The notes under the pieces: generated by a model
Databases searched by the model: none
Told to the model about the DNA's origin: nothing
Seen by the model: only the letters and a program-made list of their open reading frames with translations
Part shown: positions 46,373-55,290 of the stretch, in pieces
Layout: every line of letters begins with the position of its first letter
How positions within the stretch are numbered: position 1 is the stretch's first letter
Translations under genes and position numbers: made by a program
Assembly: GCA_002279935.1 (NCBI GenBank)
Contig: NCCZ01000004.1
Span: 358,632-422,631 of the forward strand
Length of the DNA: 64,000 bases
DNA from: Hyphomicrobium sp. 12-62-95
GTDB taxonomy: Bacteria; Pseudomonadota; Alphaproteobacteria; Rhizobiales; Hyphomicrobiaceae
Direction of reading: 5' to 3'

Positions 46373-46818
46373 GCCTTCCTCCGGTTTTTGATGCCGAAGA
46401 ACACCCAGCCATTCCAGCGCGTGCCGGTGATCGCGCGCGCTATCGAAGAGAGCGACCGATAAGGCCGGCCCTGCCATTCGAATCCGTCAGCGGTGACGGT
46501 GACGACCTGCTCCACGCCTTGCCATTCGCGGACCAGACGCGTGCCGGTGATGGGCTTGATGTCGGTGCGCATGCGGCGGGTGGCGGGATCACCGCCGTCG
46601 AGCTCTTCGCCCAGCCGTTCCAGCCGCCGGATGGTCTCCGGTTTCAGACCGCCATAGGCCAGCTCCTGGATGCGATAGGCCAACCGGCTGACGAGATACT
46701 GGCGATTGAACGGCGGCGGTTCGCTGGCGAACAAATCCCGCCATTGGGCCTTGAGAGCCGAGGTGGGCGCCGTCTGGAGCGCGGCAAGCCGCGCGGGGAT
46801 GGAATCCTGTGAGGTCAT
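46369..46818 (-). CDS. DUF2924 protein
   Basis: 149 residues from ATG 46818, overlapping the recombinase start. It has the DUF2924 core RDLFASEPPPFNRQYLVSRL, then AYRIQELAYGGL and PITGTRLVREWQGVEQVVTV, with WNGWVFFGI near the end. DUF2924 genes often sit next to serine recombinases in alphaproteobacteria; function unknown, perhaps DNA binding or recombination directionality. Confidence 0.85.
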   Translation of the reverse strand: MTSQDSIPARLAALQTAPTSALKAQWRDLFASEPPPFNRQYLVSRLAYRIQELAYGGLKPETIRRLERLGEELDGGDPATRRMRTDIKPITGTRLVREWQGVEQVVTVTADGFEWQGRPYRSLSSIARAITGTRWNGWVFFGIKNRRKA

Positions 46819-47018
46819 GCCTGTCTCCGATGCGTCGGGTTTGCATGAACGCTCTCTTCGGCCGGACAGTGTAGGCAAATTTCTCCATATTCCCTGGAAT
46901 GTTGATGCCGATTCCGCTGCTGCAGGCGGATAAGCCCAACAGCCAGAAGACCGCACAATTCGGCACGGCGCTCAGCGGGACTCATCTTGTCGGGCGGCAG
47001 CGGATTCGGGCGTTTCAT
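46815..47018 (-). CDS. Small basic protein at the head of the recombinase cassette
   Basis: 67 residues, MKRPNPLPPDKMSPAERRAE then LCGLLAVGLIRLQQR. Such a short ORF with MSPAERRAEL-like sequence is a standing partner upstream of DUF2924 in this cassette. The stop overlaps the DUF2924 start. Its role is unknown. Confidence 0.72.
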   Translation of the reverse strand: MKRPNPLPPDKMSPAERRAELCGLLAVGLIRLQQRNRHQHSREYGEICLHCPAEESVHANPTHRRQA

Positions 47019-47044
47019 ATGTTAAGCGGCTCTGATCGGCGTCC

Positions 47045-47233
47045 TTGTCAAGGATCAAAAGCCACTCAGGCCGCCCAGTTGGGACATGGAAACATCCCGA
47101 TGGGAACCCGATGCTTGTGCAGTACGGCACCATCCGCGAATATCGGGTATCAGAAATGAGATCATGTTCGCGGGAGGTGGTGGGATGGCGCGCCAGATTT
47201 GCGAGATACGCGGATGGTAAGAACCCCGGCTAA
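47045..47233 (+). CDS. Possible 62-residue ORF
   Basis: TTG start, GRPVGTWKHPDGNPMLVQYG followed by TIREYRVSE and a basic tail. The first half looks coding and the VQY piece loosely matches the small ORF before hsdR. It overlaps the start of the orphan gene by 20 bases in a different frame. Weak evidence overall; could be an operator-adjacent leader or nothing. Confidence 0.3.
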   Translation: MSRIKSHSGRPVGTWKHPDGNPMLVQYGTIREYRVSEMRSCSREVVGWRARFARYADGKNPG

Positions 47234-49409
47234 GATCTGCCTGCACCTTTCTCGACTCTTCGAAGAGACGGAGCCAGTGCTTTTTGCGGCTTTTCTGAAA
47301 CGCAAAGCATTCGAGAGATTGACTTGGCTTAAACGCTACAATTTTGACCCGAAAGTCTCTGACGGCCTGACAGGCGCGAAAAAGATGCTTGAGCAGGAAA
47401 AAATGGATCGGTTAAGCCCGCTCGAAACCGAAGCTGCCCGGATTGTCGAGATCTCGAGCGACCGCGGCGATTTTGTCCTAGAAGGTCTTGCAAAGAAGAA
47501 GCTTGCATCCGAACGCGCCAAAGAGCTGCGGACACAGCGTGACGAACTGGCACGAAGCTTTTGGACCTACATCAATGAACATAGTTTGTTTGAAGCGGCG
47601 GAGAACGCGCTCAATCTGCAGTTATACCGGCGCTACGACAAACACTACCAGACGTTCATGGCAGAGCCCTCCCCCGGCGGCCCGCTTCCAGGTAGCGCAG
47701 TACTCGATACGCTTCTTGGCGAGCTCAAGAAGCACCTGGATCGCGACGACGGCTATAGCATTGAGAAGTTCTATATCCCGGCGAGCAGCGACGAACCAGC
47801 TGTCGAAATGTACATGTTGTTCCACCCAGATTTGCCAACAAGCGTCCGGGAGATCGACGACAATGGCAATCGGTCAAGCATTTATCTTCGCCCGCCGGGG
47901 GAGGCGATGATTGCCTACACGCCGTCGACCGGTCTGGTTCACGTCCGTGCAGGCAACAGAAAGCTGCGGCACACCATTGCTGAGAGATTTATCGAGACGG
48001 CTCTCAATCAGAGTTATTCGAAAGTACCCGTCGACTTTCAAGCTTACGACATTTCGCGGTTTCTGAAGGGGTTCGATCTAGAAATACCGGAATTCAACGA
48101 CGTCGTGATAGTCCGCGCGCGCGTGATCCATGTTGAGATCAGCGTCGGCAATCTTGTCAATCGCCTATCATTTTCCACGACGATTGATCGGGACATCTCC
48201 GCGATCATCAACAACCTGCCCGGCCTCTCCAAGATTTTCGAGCAGGCGGTCGCCGTCCGCTTTGTCGAGATTGCAGTGAGGTATCGGCGCGCGGGACGAG
48301 ATGAGGAGCAAACGCTCGACTTCACGCTCAGCGACCGCAATACAAGTAGCCTGTTGAGTGTGGGCGATCCCTTCGAACGAGCTCTGGGTCATCGTCTGCT
48401 TCGACATTGGAAAATCTTGCACGACGGTCGCTCGCCGAGTGATGCCGAGAGCATGGCGGTCATTCCCGCCGTTCTGGCCATCTGGGACATGGGGACAGAC
48501 AGGGTCAGTGGCGGCTGGCTTCTGGACCGTCGCATTGATCGGGACCTCATGACCGAACTGGGATTTCTGGTCCCAGCCGGTTGTGAAGGTGACGATCTGA
48601 TTGACGATGAAGACCGGGTAGGCCCGGTTGTAGCCGAGGTAATCTTGCGGGTCGGACAAAGCGGTTCGGAGCAAGCCGGCCAAAAGGTCGCCGACCTGAA
48701 GGTGTCCGACGGACAGGAGGCTCCCGGTGGCAATCCCGATCGCTACCGGCTGTATCGGGTCCGAGACGGCTGGATTGCGCAGCACCTACAGACGCGGCTT
48801 GGTCAAGTTCTCGACACGCTCGCCATCGAGGAGTTGACCGACCATCTTCTCTACCTCGGGACGCTCAAGGTTGATGGCCAAGTTCCCGTCTACCTTGCGC
48901 GAGGACTCAACCAAGAGAAGGTTCGATCCGCTGTCGATACACAGCTTCGAGCGCGCCATCATCTCGGAATCGGATTGGTCCTGCAGGCCGGCAATGCTGC
49001 GGGGCAATGCCTAGCTGCCAATGTCTTGACCTCGTTGACCGACCATATCGACACCAATCAGCCTGAAATCGCACTAGTCGCAGATAAGCTCCGGTCTGTG
49101 TTCCGACGCCACCGGGTATTGGCTAACGGCGGCCAGACAGTCGCCCTTTTCCGAAGCGGCGATGAACTCGCGACCCTGTTCGTTCCGGGGAAAGGCAGCA
49201 TCGACATTCCGGGCGAGAACAGAATCATCGTCATTCAGCGGCTGGTCGATGCTCACAACGCAGGTCCCATGCCGGTGGCGACAGGAGATCTCACCAAGGG
49301 GTTCGGCGACCAGTCCATGTCGAATATCTTTGGGCAAGCACTTTGGAATAAGTTGAAGGATACGTTCGTCCGTAGCGCAGGACGTGGCAAATGGGAGATC
49401 GCCACATGA
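47214..49409 (+). CDS. Orphan large protein in the accessory island
   Basis: 731 residues from ATG 47214 (TTG 47199 is the limit of the frame). No family recognised. The N-terminal 190 residues are predicted helical with charged, coiled-coil-like stretches (AARIVEISSDRGDFVLEGLA, then KKKLASERAKELRTQRDELA). The middle (about 190-430) is beta-rich, with VIVRARVIHVEISVGNLVNR. The C-terminal half has FRSGDELATLFVPGKGSI. No signal peptide, no membrane helix and no nuclease or NTPase motif that I can see. Lower GC than the flanking core genes and placed between an RM operon and a prophage, it may be a defence or phage-interaction gene; that is inference. Confidence 0.8.
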   Translation: MVRTPAKICLHLSRLFEETEPVLFAAFLKRKAFERLTWLKRYNFDPKVSDGLTGAKKMLEQEKMDRLSPLETEAARIVEISSDRGDFVLEGLAKKKLASERAKELRTQRDELARSFWTYINEHSLFEAAENALNLQLYRRYDKHYQTFMAEPSPGGPLPGSAVLDTLLGELKKHLDRDDGYSIEKFYIPASSDEPAVEMYMLFHPDLPTSVREIDDNGNRSSIYLRPPGEAMIAYTPSTGLVHVRAGNRKLRHTIAERFIETALNQSYSKVPVDFQAYDISRFLKGFDLEIPEFNDVVIVRARVIHVEISVGNLVNRLSFSTTIDRDISAIINNLPGLSKIFEQAVAVRFVEIAVRYRRAGRDEEQTLDFTLSDRNTSSLLSVGDPFERALGHRLLRHWKILHDGRSPSDAESMAVIPAVLAIWDMGTDRVSGGWLLDRRIDRDLMTELGFLVPAGCEGDDLIDDEDRVGPVVAEVILRVGQSGSEQAGQKVADLKVSDGQEAPGGNPDRYRLYRVRDGWIAQHLQTRLGQVLDTLAIEELTDHLLYLGTLKVDGQVPVYLARGLNQEKVRSAVDTQLRARHHLGIGLVLQAGNAAGQCLAANVLTSLTDHIDTNQPEIALVADKLRSVFRRHRVLANGGQTVALFRSGDELATLFVPGKGSIDIPGENRIIVIQRLVDAHNAGPMPVATGDLTKGFGDQSMSNIFGQALWNKLKDTFVRSAGRGKWEIAT

Positions 49410-49501
49410 CCGTCAACTCCGGTCTGGCTCCGATTGGGGGGTCTGACTAACTCCGATTCGACAGGCCAATGGGAAGGCTCCATCGAACAGAGGAGCACCC
49501 T

Positions 49502-49738
49502 ATGCCGACTCCCTTCCCCTTGCGGCCGACGAGCTGGCCCGGCGCCGCGAACCCCCAGCCCTCAAACCACAATCTGGAATGGCGCTGCACCGGCTGTAGC
49601 AAGCTGCTCGGCATAGGCCGAGACGACCGCCTGCACCTGCGATTCGCGCGGGGTCATGAGTATCTCGTGGGCTTTCCCGTCCAAGCCACATGCCGTGGCT
49701 GCGGAACGCTGAACCACGCAAGCGCTCCGACGCGCTGA
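49502..49738 (+). CDS. Com-like zinc-ribbon protein
   Basis: 78 residues with WRCTGCSKLLGIG and VQATCRGCGTLNH, the two CxxC pairs of the phage Mu Com family (Com activates translation of the mom DNA modification gene). The 25 residues before the first pair are Pro-rich. No mom gene is seen in the window. It heads the prophage-like module. Confidence 0.8.
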   Translation: MPTPFPLRPTSWPGAANPQPSNHNLEWRCTGCSKLLGIGRDDRLHLRFARGHEYLVGFPVQATCRGCGTLNHASAPTR

Positions 49739-49842
49739 CGCGCGCTCCTTCTCACACTTTTCCCTGACATCCCAGAGACGCGTGACGTCCTGACCTGGCC
49801 ACACGAAGGCGCCGGACGCCTGGCCGCAAAGGCAGGCGTCCC

Positions 49843-50547
49843 ATGTCTTTCCCGTGGCACGAGATTCGTGATCACCTCATGCATTCCTCCTCCACCTTCA
49901 CCTTCCAGCGCAGATTTGATGCCATCCGCCAGGCGCAGGGCCCCCTCGCCGATTTCCGCGACCCGGCCGCTCTGCTCGACCGGCTGCACCGCGGGCCTGG
50001 TGATGCGGACTGCAAAAACGAGATCCTGACGGCCCTGATCCGGTCGGCGCAGGGCGGTGGCTCTGGCTCCGACTGCGCCGTCACCCTGCTGTTTCTCGCG
50101 CTGTGGCCCGGGCTGGATGCCATCCGACGTAGATCGATCCATCGCCGGATGGGCGCCTGCGATGAAATCGCGGCGGATGTGCTGGCCCGTACGACCGGGG
50201 CGATTCGCAACCTGGACCTGACCCGTGTGCATTGGATCGCCGCCACGATCCTGCGCAACGTCGAACGTGACATGATGCGGGCGCACCAGCGCGAGACCGC
50301 GCGCGACCATCTCGCGAGCGCCATCGACCCCGACGACGTGCTCACCGACCCGCGCGGGGACGATGGTCTGCAAGCCGACTTGCCCAAGATCATCGGGGCT
50401 GATGCGCTTCTGATCATTCGCGTCGCCATCGAAGGCTTCACGCAAGCCGAGGCAGCAGCGCAGCTCGGCATTCCCTTTGAGGCGGCACGCAAGCGCTACC
50501 AGCGTGCGATCCATCGGCTACGCGATGCCATCAGAGAAATCTCATGA
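49843..50547 (+). CDS. Phage-encoded sigma-factor-like protein
   Basis: 234 residues. The C-terminus carries a region-4-like HTH: IEGFTQAEAAAQLGIPFEAA then RKRYQRAIHRLRDAI. The N-terminal half, with IAADVLARTTGAIRNLDLTR followed by VHWIAATILRNVERDMMRAH, resembles a sigma region 2 in length and helical pattern but lacks clear -10 recognition residues. It probably regulates phage transcription. Its TGA overlaps the next start. Confidence 0.65.
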   Translation: MSFPWHEIRDHLMHSSSTFTFQRRFDAIRQAQGPLADFRDPAALLDRLHRGPGDADCKNEILTALIRSAQGGGSGSDCAVTLLFLALWPGLDAIRRRSIHRRMGACDEIAADVLARTTGAIRNLDLTRVHWIAATILRNVERDMMRAHQRETARDHLASAIDPDDVLTDPRGDDGLQADLPKIIGADALLIIRVAIEGFTQAEAAAQLGIPFEAARKRYQRAIHRLRDAIREIS

Positions 50548-50834
50548 CCCCTGTCCCATTCGGAGGCGACCGATGGCCTTTGCTGTTTAGACGCCTGCGC
50601 GCGTCCCACACGAACAGAAAGATGACACGCATGACCCGTGATGATGGCCCTCCTCTCGAGGATCTCAAGCGACTCCCCGGCCTCTACCGCCGCTGGGAAC
50701 TGGTCGAGGTCTTCGAGCCCAATCGCAACTACCACATCGAAGATGCCGGCACGCATGCCGATGGCACGCCGCTGCTGGCGGTCTTTGTCGATGATCTCAA
50801 GCCCAACCCACTCTCAAACGCAGCCCGGACATAG
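50544..50834 (+). CDS. Small phage protein
   Basis: Up to 96 residues; the more convincing start is ATG 50631 (MTRDDGPPLEDLKRLPGLYR). It contains WELVEVFEPNRNYHIEDAG and ends ARTstop 10 bases before the ATPase. No known function. The ATGA overlap with the sigma-like gene supports the longer start. Confidence 0.55.
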   Translation: MTPVPFGGDRWPLLFRRLRASHTNRKMTRMTRDDGPPLEDLKRLPGLYRRWELVEVFEPNRNYHIEDAGTHADGTPLLAVFVDDLKPNPLSNAART

Positions 50835-50844
50835 GAGCCTGCTG

Positions 50845-51591
50845 ATGGCTTTGTCACTCTCATCGCTCATAACGACCACGTCATTGACGCCGCCCCGCAT
50901 TTTGATGCACGGCGTGGCCGGGATCGGTAAGTCCACCTTTGCTTCTGAATCCGATCGGCCCGTCTTCCTCATGACCGAGGACGGACTTGGCAAGTTGCAG
51001 GTGCCGCATTTTCCGTTGGCCGCTAGCTATGCCGAGGTTTCTGAAGCGCTCGACTCGCTCCTCAACGAGAACCATGAGTTTGGAACGGTTGTCGTCGACA
51101 GCGTCGACTGGCTTGAGCCGCTGATCTGGGCCGAGGCCTGCAAGCGCAACGGCTGGGCCTCAATCGAGACCCCAGGCTTCGGCAAGGGTTATGCCGAGGC
51201 ACTGACGATCTGGCGCGAATATCTCGACAAGCTGAATGCCCTCCGGGATCGCAAGGGCATGGTGATCATCCAGATCGCGCACACCGACATTCGCCGCTTC
51301 GACAGTCCCGAACACGAACCCTACGACCGGTATGTGATCAAGTTGCAGAGCCGCGCGTCTGCGCTTTTGCAGGAACATTCCGACGTCGTACTTTTTGCGA
51401 ACTACCAGATCTCGGTCGCCAAAGCCGACATCGGCTTCAACAAAAAAGTGGCCCGCGCGCTCGGGTCCGGTGCGCGCGTCATGCACACCGAAGAGCGCCC
51501 CGCCTTCCTCGCCAAGAACCGTTACGGCCTGCCGGACACCCTGCCGCTTTCGTGGTCGGAGTTCCTCGCAGCCATGCCCCGATCTGACTGA
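50845..51591 (+). CDS. RecA/Sak4-like phage ATPase
   Basis: 248 residues with Walker A ILMHGVAGIGKSTFASES and Walker B VVVDSVDWLEPLIW, then MVIIQIAHTDIRRFDSPEHE, matching the AAA_24/Sak4 group of phage single-strand annealing and recombination ATPases. GGAG lies before ATG 50845. It precedes DUF669, a standard pairing in phage recombination modules. Confidence 0.82.
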   Translation: MALSLSSLITTTSLTPPRILMHGVAGIGKSTFASESDRPVFLMTEDGLGKLQVPHFPLAASYAEVSEALDSLLNENHEFGTVVVDSVDWLEPLIWAEACKRNGWASIETPGFGKGYAEALTIWREYLDKLNALRDRKGMVIIQIAHTDIRRFDSPEHEPYDRYVIKLQSRASALLQEHSDVVLFANYQISVAKADIGFNKKVARALGSGARVMHTEERPAFLAKNRYGLPDTLPLSWSEFLAAMPRSD

Positions 51592-51612
51592 TATTTCTGA
51601 AAGGACCCAACC

Positions 51613-52098
51613 ATGGCACGTTTCGATACGTCCTTTGATGCAACCAGCGTCGAACCCACCACCCCTTACGATCTCTTGCCCGCCGGGAAATACCGCGCGC
51701 AGATCGTCGAAACCGAAATGCGCGTCACCCGGAACGGCATGGGCCAGTTCCTCTGGCTGATGCTCGAAATTCTCGAAGGCGACCACAAAGGCCGGAAGAT
51801 TTTCGACCAGCTGAACCTGGTCAATCCGAACCCGACCACCGTGGAAATCGCTCAGCGCACGCTCTCCGCCATCTGCCACGCGACGGGCAAAATGCACGTC
51901 AGTGACAGCGAGGAGCTGCATCTGATCCCGATGACGATCCAAGTGAAGATCAAACCGCCCAAGAACGGCTACGGCGAGAGCAACGCCATCGCATACGTGC
52001 CGATGGACCGTGCCTCGTCGTCACGGTCGGTCAAGTCCACGCCGCCGGCAGCTGCACCTATCAAGACGGCGGCCGCTCCCTGGAACAAGAGAACCTAA
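51613..52098 (+). CDS. DUF669 protein (phage SSB-like)
   Basis: 161 residues, starting MARFDTSFDATSVEPTTPYD, with LLPAGKYRAQIVETEMR, LWLMLEILEGDHKGRKIFDQ and MTIQVKIKPPKNGYGESNAI. This is DUF669, found with Sak4 and phage nucleases and thought to bind single-stranded DNA. The C-terminal 30 residues are Pro/Ser/Ala-rich and end in WNK, like an SSB tail. Confidence 0.85.
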   Translation: MARFDTSFDATSVEPTTPYDLLPAGKYRAQIVETEMRVTRNGMGQFLWLMLEILEGDHKGRKIFDQLNLVNPNPTTVEIAQRTLSAICHATGKMHVSDSEELHLIPMTIQVKIKPPKNGYGESNAIAYVPMDRASSSRSVKSTPPAAAPIKTAAAPWNKRT

Positions 52099-52149
52099 TC
52101 ACCCGCGCTCCACACCGCGAAGCAGCGCTTCGCTTCTGAGGACACTCAC

Positions 52150-52512
52150 ATGATAGAACCGACCAACGCGGCCCCCGTGGCCGTGATCACCCCCGGCTTG
52201 TCTGAAGACCAGCGGCGGATGATCGAACTCGACGATGCCATCGCCAAGATCCGCACGCAGATCGCGACCGCGGACATGGCGCGCCAGCGGGGCCAGAAGC
52301 CTGTCGACCCGGACTGGTTTCACCGGGCAAGCACGGCCCTGCGCCATCTCAGCCGCGAACGCGCCGAGCTGCTGGCCAAGGGCACGGGCCGTCGCCGCCG
52401 CGAAAAACTGAAAGACGCACTGATCAGCATTCTCCGCGAGCGGCACGATCCTTCAACCTGGGACAGCCTCCTCGCCGAGGCTCAGGCCCGCAGCGAACGG
52501 GAGGGTCTGTGA
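52150..52512 (+). CDS. Hypothetical phage protein
   Basis: 120 residues, mostly helical and basic (MARQRGQKPVDPDWFHRAST, then HLSRERAELLAKGTGRRRR). It lies between DUF669 and the Cas4-like nuclease and its TGA overlaps the nuclease ATG. Function unknown. Confidence 0.65.
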   Translation: MIEPTNAAPVAVITPGLSEDQRRMIELDDAIAKIRTQIATADMARQRGQKPVDPDWFHRASTALRHLSRERAELLAKGTGRRRREKLKDALISILRERHDPSTWDSLLAEAQARSEREGL

Positions 52513-53450
52513 TGGTATCGCTTCCCCCACCTCCGACGCCGACGCTGTCGGCCATCTATGCCGACTACGAAGCCCGGCAGGGTGATGGCTTCCGCGATCA
52601 TCTCGGCGCGTCGATCATCGGCAAGTCCTGTGCCCGCGCGCTCTGGTACGACTTCCGCTGGGCCACGGCCGTGCGCCATTCCGGTCGCCTGCTGCGTCTC
52701 TTCGAGACCGGGCAATTGGAAGAGGACCGGCTTGTCCGCAACCTGCGGGCGACCGGCGCGACTGTGCTCGACGTTGATCCGGAAACGGGGCGCCAGTTCC
52801 GCGTGATCGCACACGGTGGCCACTTCGGCGGTTCGCTCGATGCGCTGGCCTATGGCCTGCGTGAAGCGCCGAAGACCTGGCACGTCGTCGAGTTCAAGAC
52901 GCACGCCGCCAAGAGCTTTGCCGAGCTCACCGCCAAGGGCGTTGTGGTCGCCAAGCCGCAGCATATGGCGCAGATGCAGATCTACATGCACCTGATGGGT
53001 CTGACCCGCGCGCTGTACATGGCGGTGTGCAAGAACACCGATGCGCTGCATATCGAGCGCATCGACGCCGATCCAACGGAGGCCCAGCGGCTTCTCGACA
53101 AAGCCGAGCGCATCATTTTTGCCCAGCATCCGCCGGCGCGGATCAGCGAGGATCCGGCGTGGTTCGAATGCCGGTTCTGCACACACCATGCCGTTTGCCA
53201 CGAAGGTGCCGCCGCGGCCGTCAACTGCCGCACCTGCCTGCATTCCACACCCGTCGAGGGCGGCTGGCACTGTGTCCGTCACGATCGCGCGCTGGACGCG
53301 GCGATGCAGCGGGTGGGCTGTTCCAAGCATCTGTTCATTCCTGATCTCGTGCCCGGCGAAGTGACGGACGCGGGCGACGATGTTGTCGTCTACCGGCTGA
53401 AGGACGGCACCACCTGGGTCAACGATGCGCGCACGCGGGAGGATCAGTGA
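52512..53450 (+). CDS. Cas4-like PD-(D/E)xK phage nuclease
   Basis: 312 residues. The nuclease core is GGSLDALAYGLR then TWHVVEFKTHAAKSF (metal Asp and ExK) and PQHMAQMQIYMHLMGLTRAL (QxxxY). A Cys-rich C-terminus, CRFCTHHAVCHEGAAAAVNC, CRTCLHSTPVEGGWHC, looks like metal binding. Phage-encoded exonucleases of this type process DNA ends for recombination. The start overlaps the preceding stop; the stop overlaps the helicase start. Confidence 0.75.
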   Translation: MVSLPPPPTPTLSAIYADYEARQGDGFRDHLGASIIGKSCARALWYDFRWATAVRHSGRLLRLFETGQLEEDRLVRNLRATGATVLDVDPETGRQFRVIAHGGHFGGSLDALAYGLREAPKTWHVVEFKTHAAKSFAELTAKGVVVAKPQHMAQMQIYMHLMGLTRALYMAVCKNTDALHIERIDADPTEAQRLLDKAERIIFAQHPPARISEDPAWFECRFCTHHAVCHEGAAAAVNCRTCLHSTPVEGGWHCVRHDRALDAAMQRVGCSKHLFIPDLVPGEVTDAGDDVVVYRLKDGTTWVNDARTREDQ

Positions 53451-55069
53451 TGCTGACACTGCGTCCCTACCAACAAGCCGCGATCACCGCGATCTACGGC
53501 TACTTCGAACATGCGAGTGGCCATCCGCTGGCTGTTATTCCAACCGCCGGCGGCAAGTCGCTCGTGCTGGCTGCGTTCACCGCAGGCGTTTTGAAGACAT
53601 GGCCCGACCAGCGCATTCTGATCGTGACCCACGTCCGCGAGTTGATCGCGCAGAATTATACGGAGATGATCGGGCTCTGGCCCGAGGCCCCGGCGGGCAT
53701 TTACTCCGCGGGGCTTGGCCGCCGCGAGGCGGAAGCGCGCATTCTCTTCGCCGGCATCCAGTCGATCCATCGCCGCGCCCATGAAATCGGACACACCGAT
53801 CTCGTGCTCGTCGATGAAGCCCATCTGATCCCGGGCGCGTCCAACACGATGTACCGGCGATTTCTCGAAGAGCTGCAGGCCATCAACCCGCGCCTGAAAG
53901 TGATTGGTCTCACCGCCACGCCGTTCCGGCTCGATTGTGGCATGCTGCACGAGGGCGACAATGCTCTTTTCACCGACATCGCCTTCGAGGTGTCCGTTCG
54001 CGACCTGATTGATCAAGGCTACCTGAGCCCGCTGATCAGCAAAAGACCCAAGACCCGGCTCGATGTGACCGGAGTCGCCACGCGCGGTGGTGAGTTCATC
54101 GCACGCGATCTAGCGGCAGCGGTCGACCAGCCGTCGATTACGACCGCGGCGATCGACGAAGTGATGGATTACGGGCGGGAGCGGCGGTCGTGGCTTCTCT
54201 TTTGTGCCGGCGTCGATCATGCGCGTCATGTGGCCGCCGCGATCGAGGCACGCGGGATCCCCTGCGGCACGATCTTCGGCGATACGCCCAAGGATGAGCG
54301 CGACGCGATCATTGCCGCCTTCAAGCGCGGCGAACTCAGGGCGCTGGCGTCGATGGGTGTGTTGACCACGGGCTTCAACGCCCCCGCGGTTGATCTAATT
54401 GCCCTGCTCCGTCCCACCAAATCCGCCGGGCTCTATGTGCAGATGATGGGGCGCGGTATGCGGCTCGCGCCTGGCAAGGACAACTGCCTCGTGCTCGACT
54501 TTGCCGGTAACGTCGAGCGGCATGGTCCGGTCGATCTCGTGCGGCCGAAAAGGCCCGGGGAGCCAGGCGACGGCGTTGCACCCACCAAAGTCTGTCCGAA
54601 TTGCGAAAGCATCGTCGCGCTGTCGGCCGCTGCGTGTCCGGATTGCGGGCATGTGTTTCCACCGCGTGTCGTCAAAATCGCGCCGACTGCCGCCACGCTG
54701 CCGGTCCTGTCCTCCGCCGAGCCGATGTGGGTTTCGGTGCAGAGCGTCAATTACCGTCAGCACATCAAGCCCGGCGGAAAACCCTCGCTCAAGGTCACCT
54801 ACGTTTGCGGCATGGTCCCGCATTCGGAATGGATCTGTTTCGAGCACACGGGCTATGCGCGGCGCAAGGCGGAGATGTGGTGGCAGGAGCGCACGCCGCA
54901 CGGCGCCGTTCCCCGTACCGTCGCCGAGGCGCTGGCCCACTGCCAGCGGTTGCCGGCTCCGGTCGCCATCCGGGTTGCGCCTCAGGGGCGCTACACGAGG
55001 GTTCTCGGCTATCGGTTTGCGCCCATATCGTCCGTGAAACGCTCGGTGATCATGGGAGGGGCGCGATGA
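53450..55069 (+). CDS. DEAD-like SF2 helicase with zinc ribbon
   Basis: 539 residues. LRPYQQAAITAIYGYF (Q region), PTAGGKSLVLAAF (Walker A), LVDEAHLIPG (motif II), GLTATPFRL (motif III) and QMMGRGMRLAPG (motif VI). A zinc ribbon follows in CPNCESIVALSAAACPDCG, then about 120 residues unique to the phage group. GTG 53447 or ATG 53450 both work; the ATG overlaps the nuclease stop. Confidence 0.87.
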   Translation: MLTLRPYQQAAITAIYGYFEHASGHPLAVIPTAGGKSLVLAAFTAGVLKTWPDQRILIVTHVRELIAQNYTEMIGLWPEAPAGIYSAGLGRREAEARILFAGIQSIHRRAHEIGHTDLVLVDEAHLIPGASNTMYRRFLEELQAINPRLKVIGLTATPFRLDCGMLHEGDNALFTDIAFEVSVRDLIDQGYLSPLISKRPKTRLDVTGVATRGGEFIARDLAAAVDQPSITTAAIDEVMDYGRERRSWLLFCAGVDHARHVAAAIEARGIPCGTIFGDTPKDERDAIIAAFKRGELRALASMGVLTTGFNAPAVDLIALLRPTKSAGLYVQMMGRGMRLAPGKDNCLVLDFAGNVERHGPVDLVRPKRPGEPGDGVAPTKVCPNCESIVALSAAACPDCGHVFPPRVVKIAPTAATLPVLSSAEPMWVSVQSVNYRQHIKPGGKPSLKVTYVCGMVPHSEWICFEHTGYARRKAEMWWQERTPHGAVPRTVAEALAHCQRLPAPVAIRVAPQGRYTRVLGYRFAPISSVKRSVIMGGAR

Positions 55070-55290
55070 TCGATCCCACTCCCAACGAACACGCCGCGCT
55101 CGCCTACGCCGGCGATATGGGCGGCGACTATCTCGACAGCCTTGGGCTCACCGACCTCGCGCAGCTGTCGCCGGAGCAATGGCAGACGTTTCTCAGCTGC
55201 GTCATCGGCGGCTACGGCGAACGTCTGCAAGAACTTGCCGCCCAAGACGCCCGTCATCTCTCCAATCTCAGCGAAGGAGCTCCCTTCTGA
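55066..55290 (+). CDS. Small phage protein (DUF6511-like)
   Basis: 74 residues, DPTPNEHAALAYAGDMGGDY and LSPEQWQTFLSCVIGGYGER. Short acidic helical proteins like this recur between the helicase and primase in Rhizobiales prophages. It overlaps both neighbours by a few bases. Confidence 0.65.
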   Translation: MIDPTPNEHAALAYAGDMGGDYLDSLGLTDLAQLSPEQWQTFLSCVIGGYGERLQELAAQDARHLSNLSEGAPF

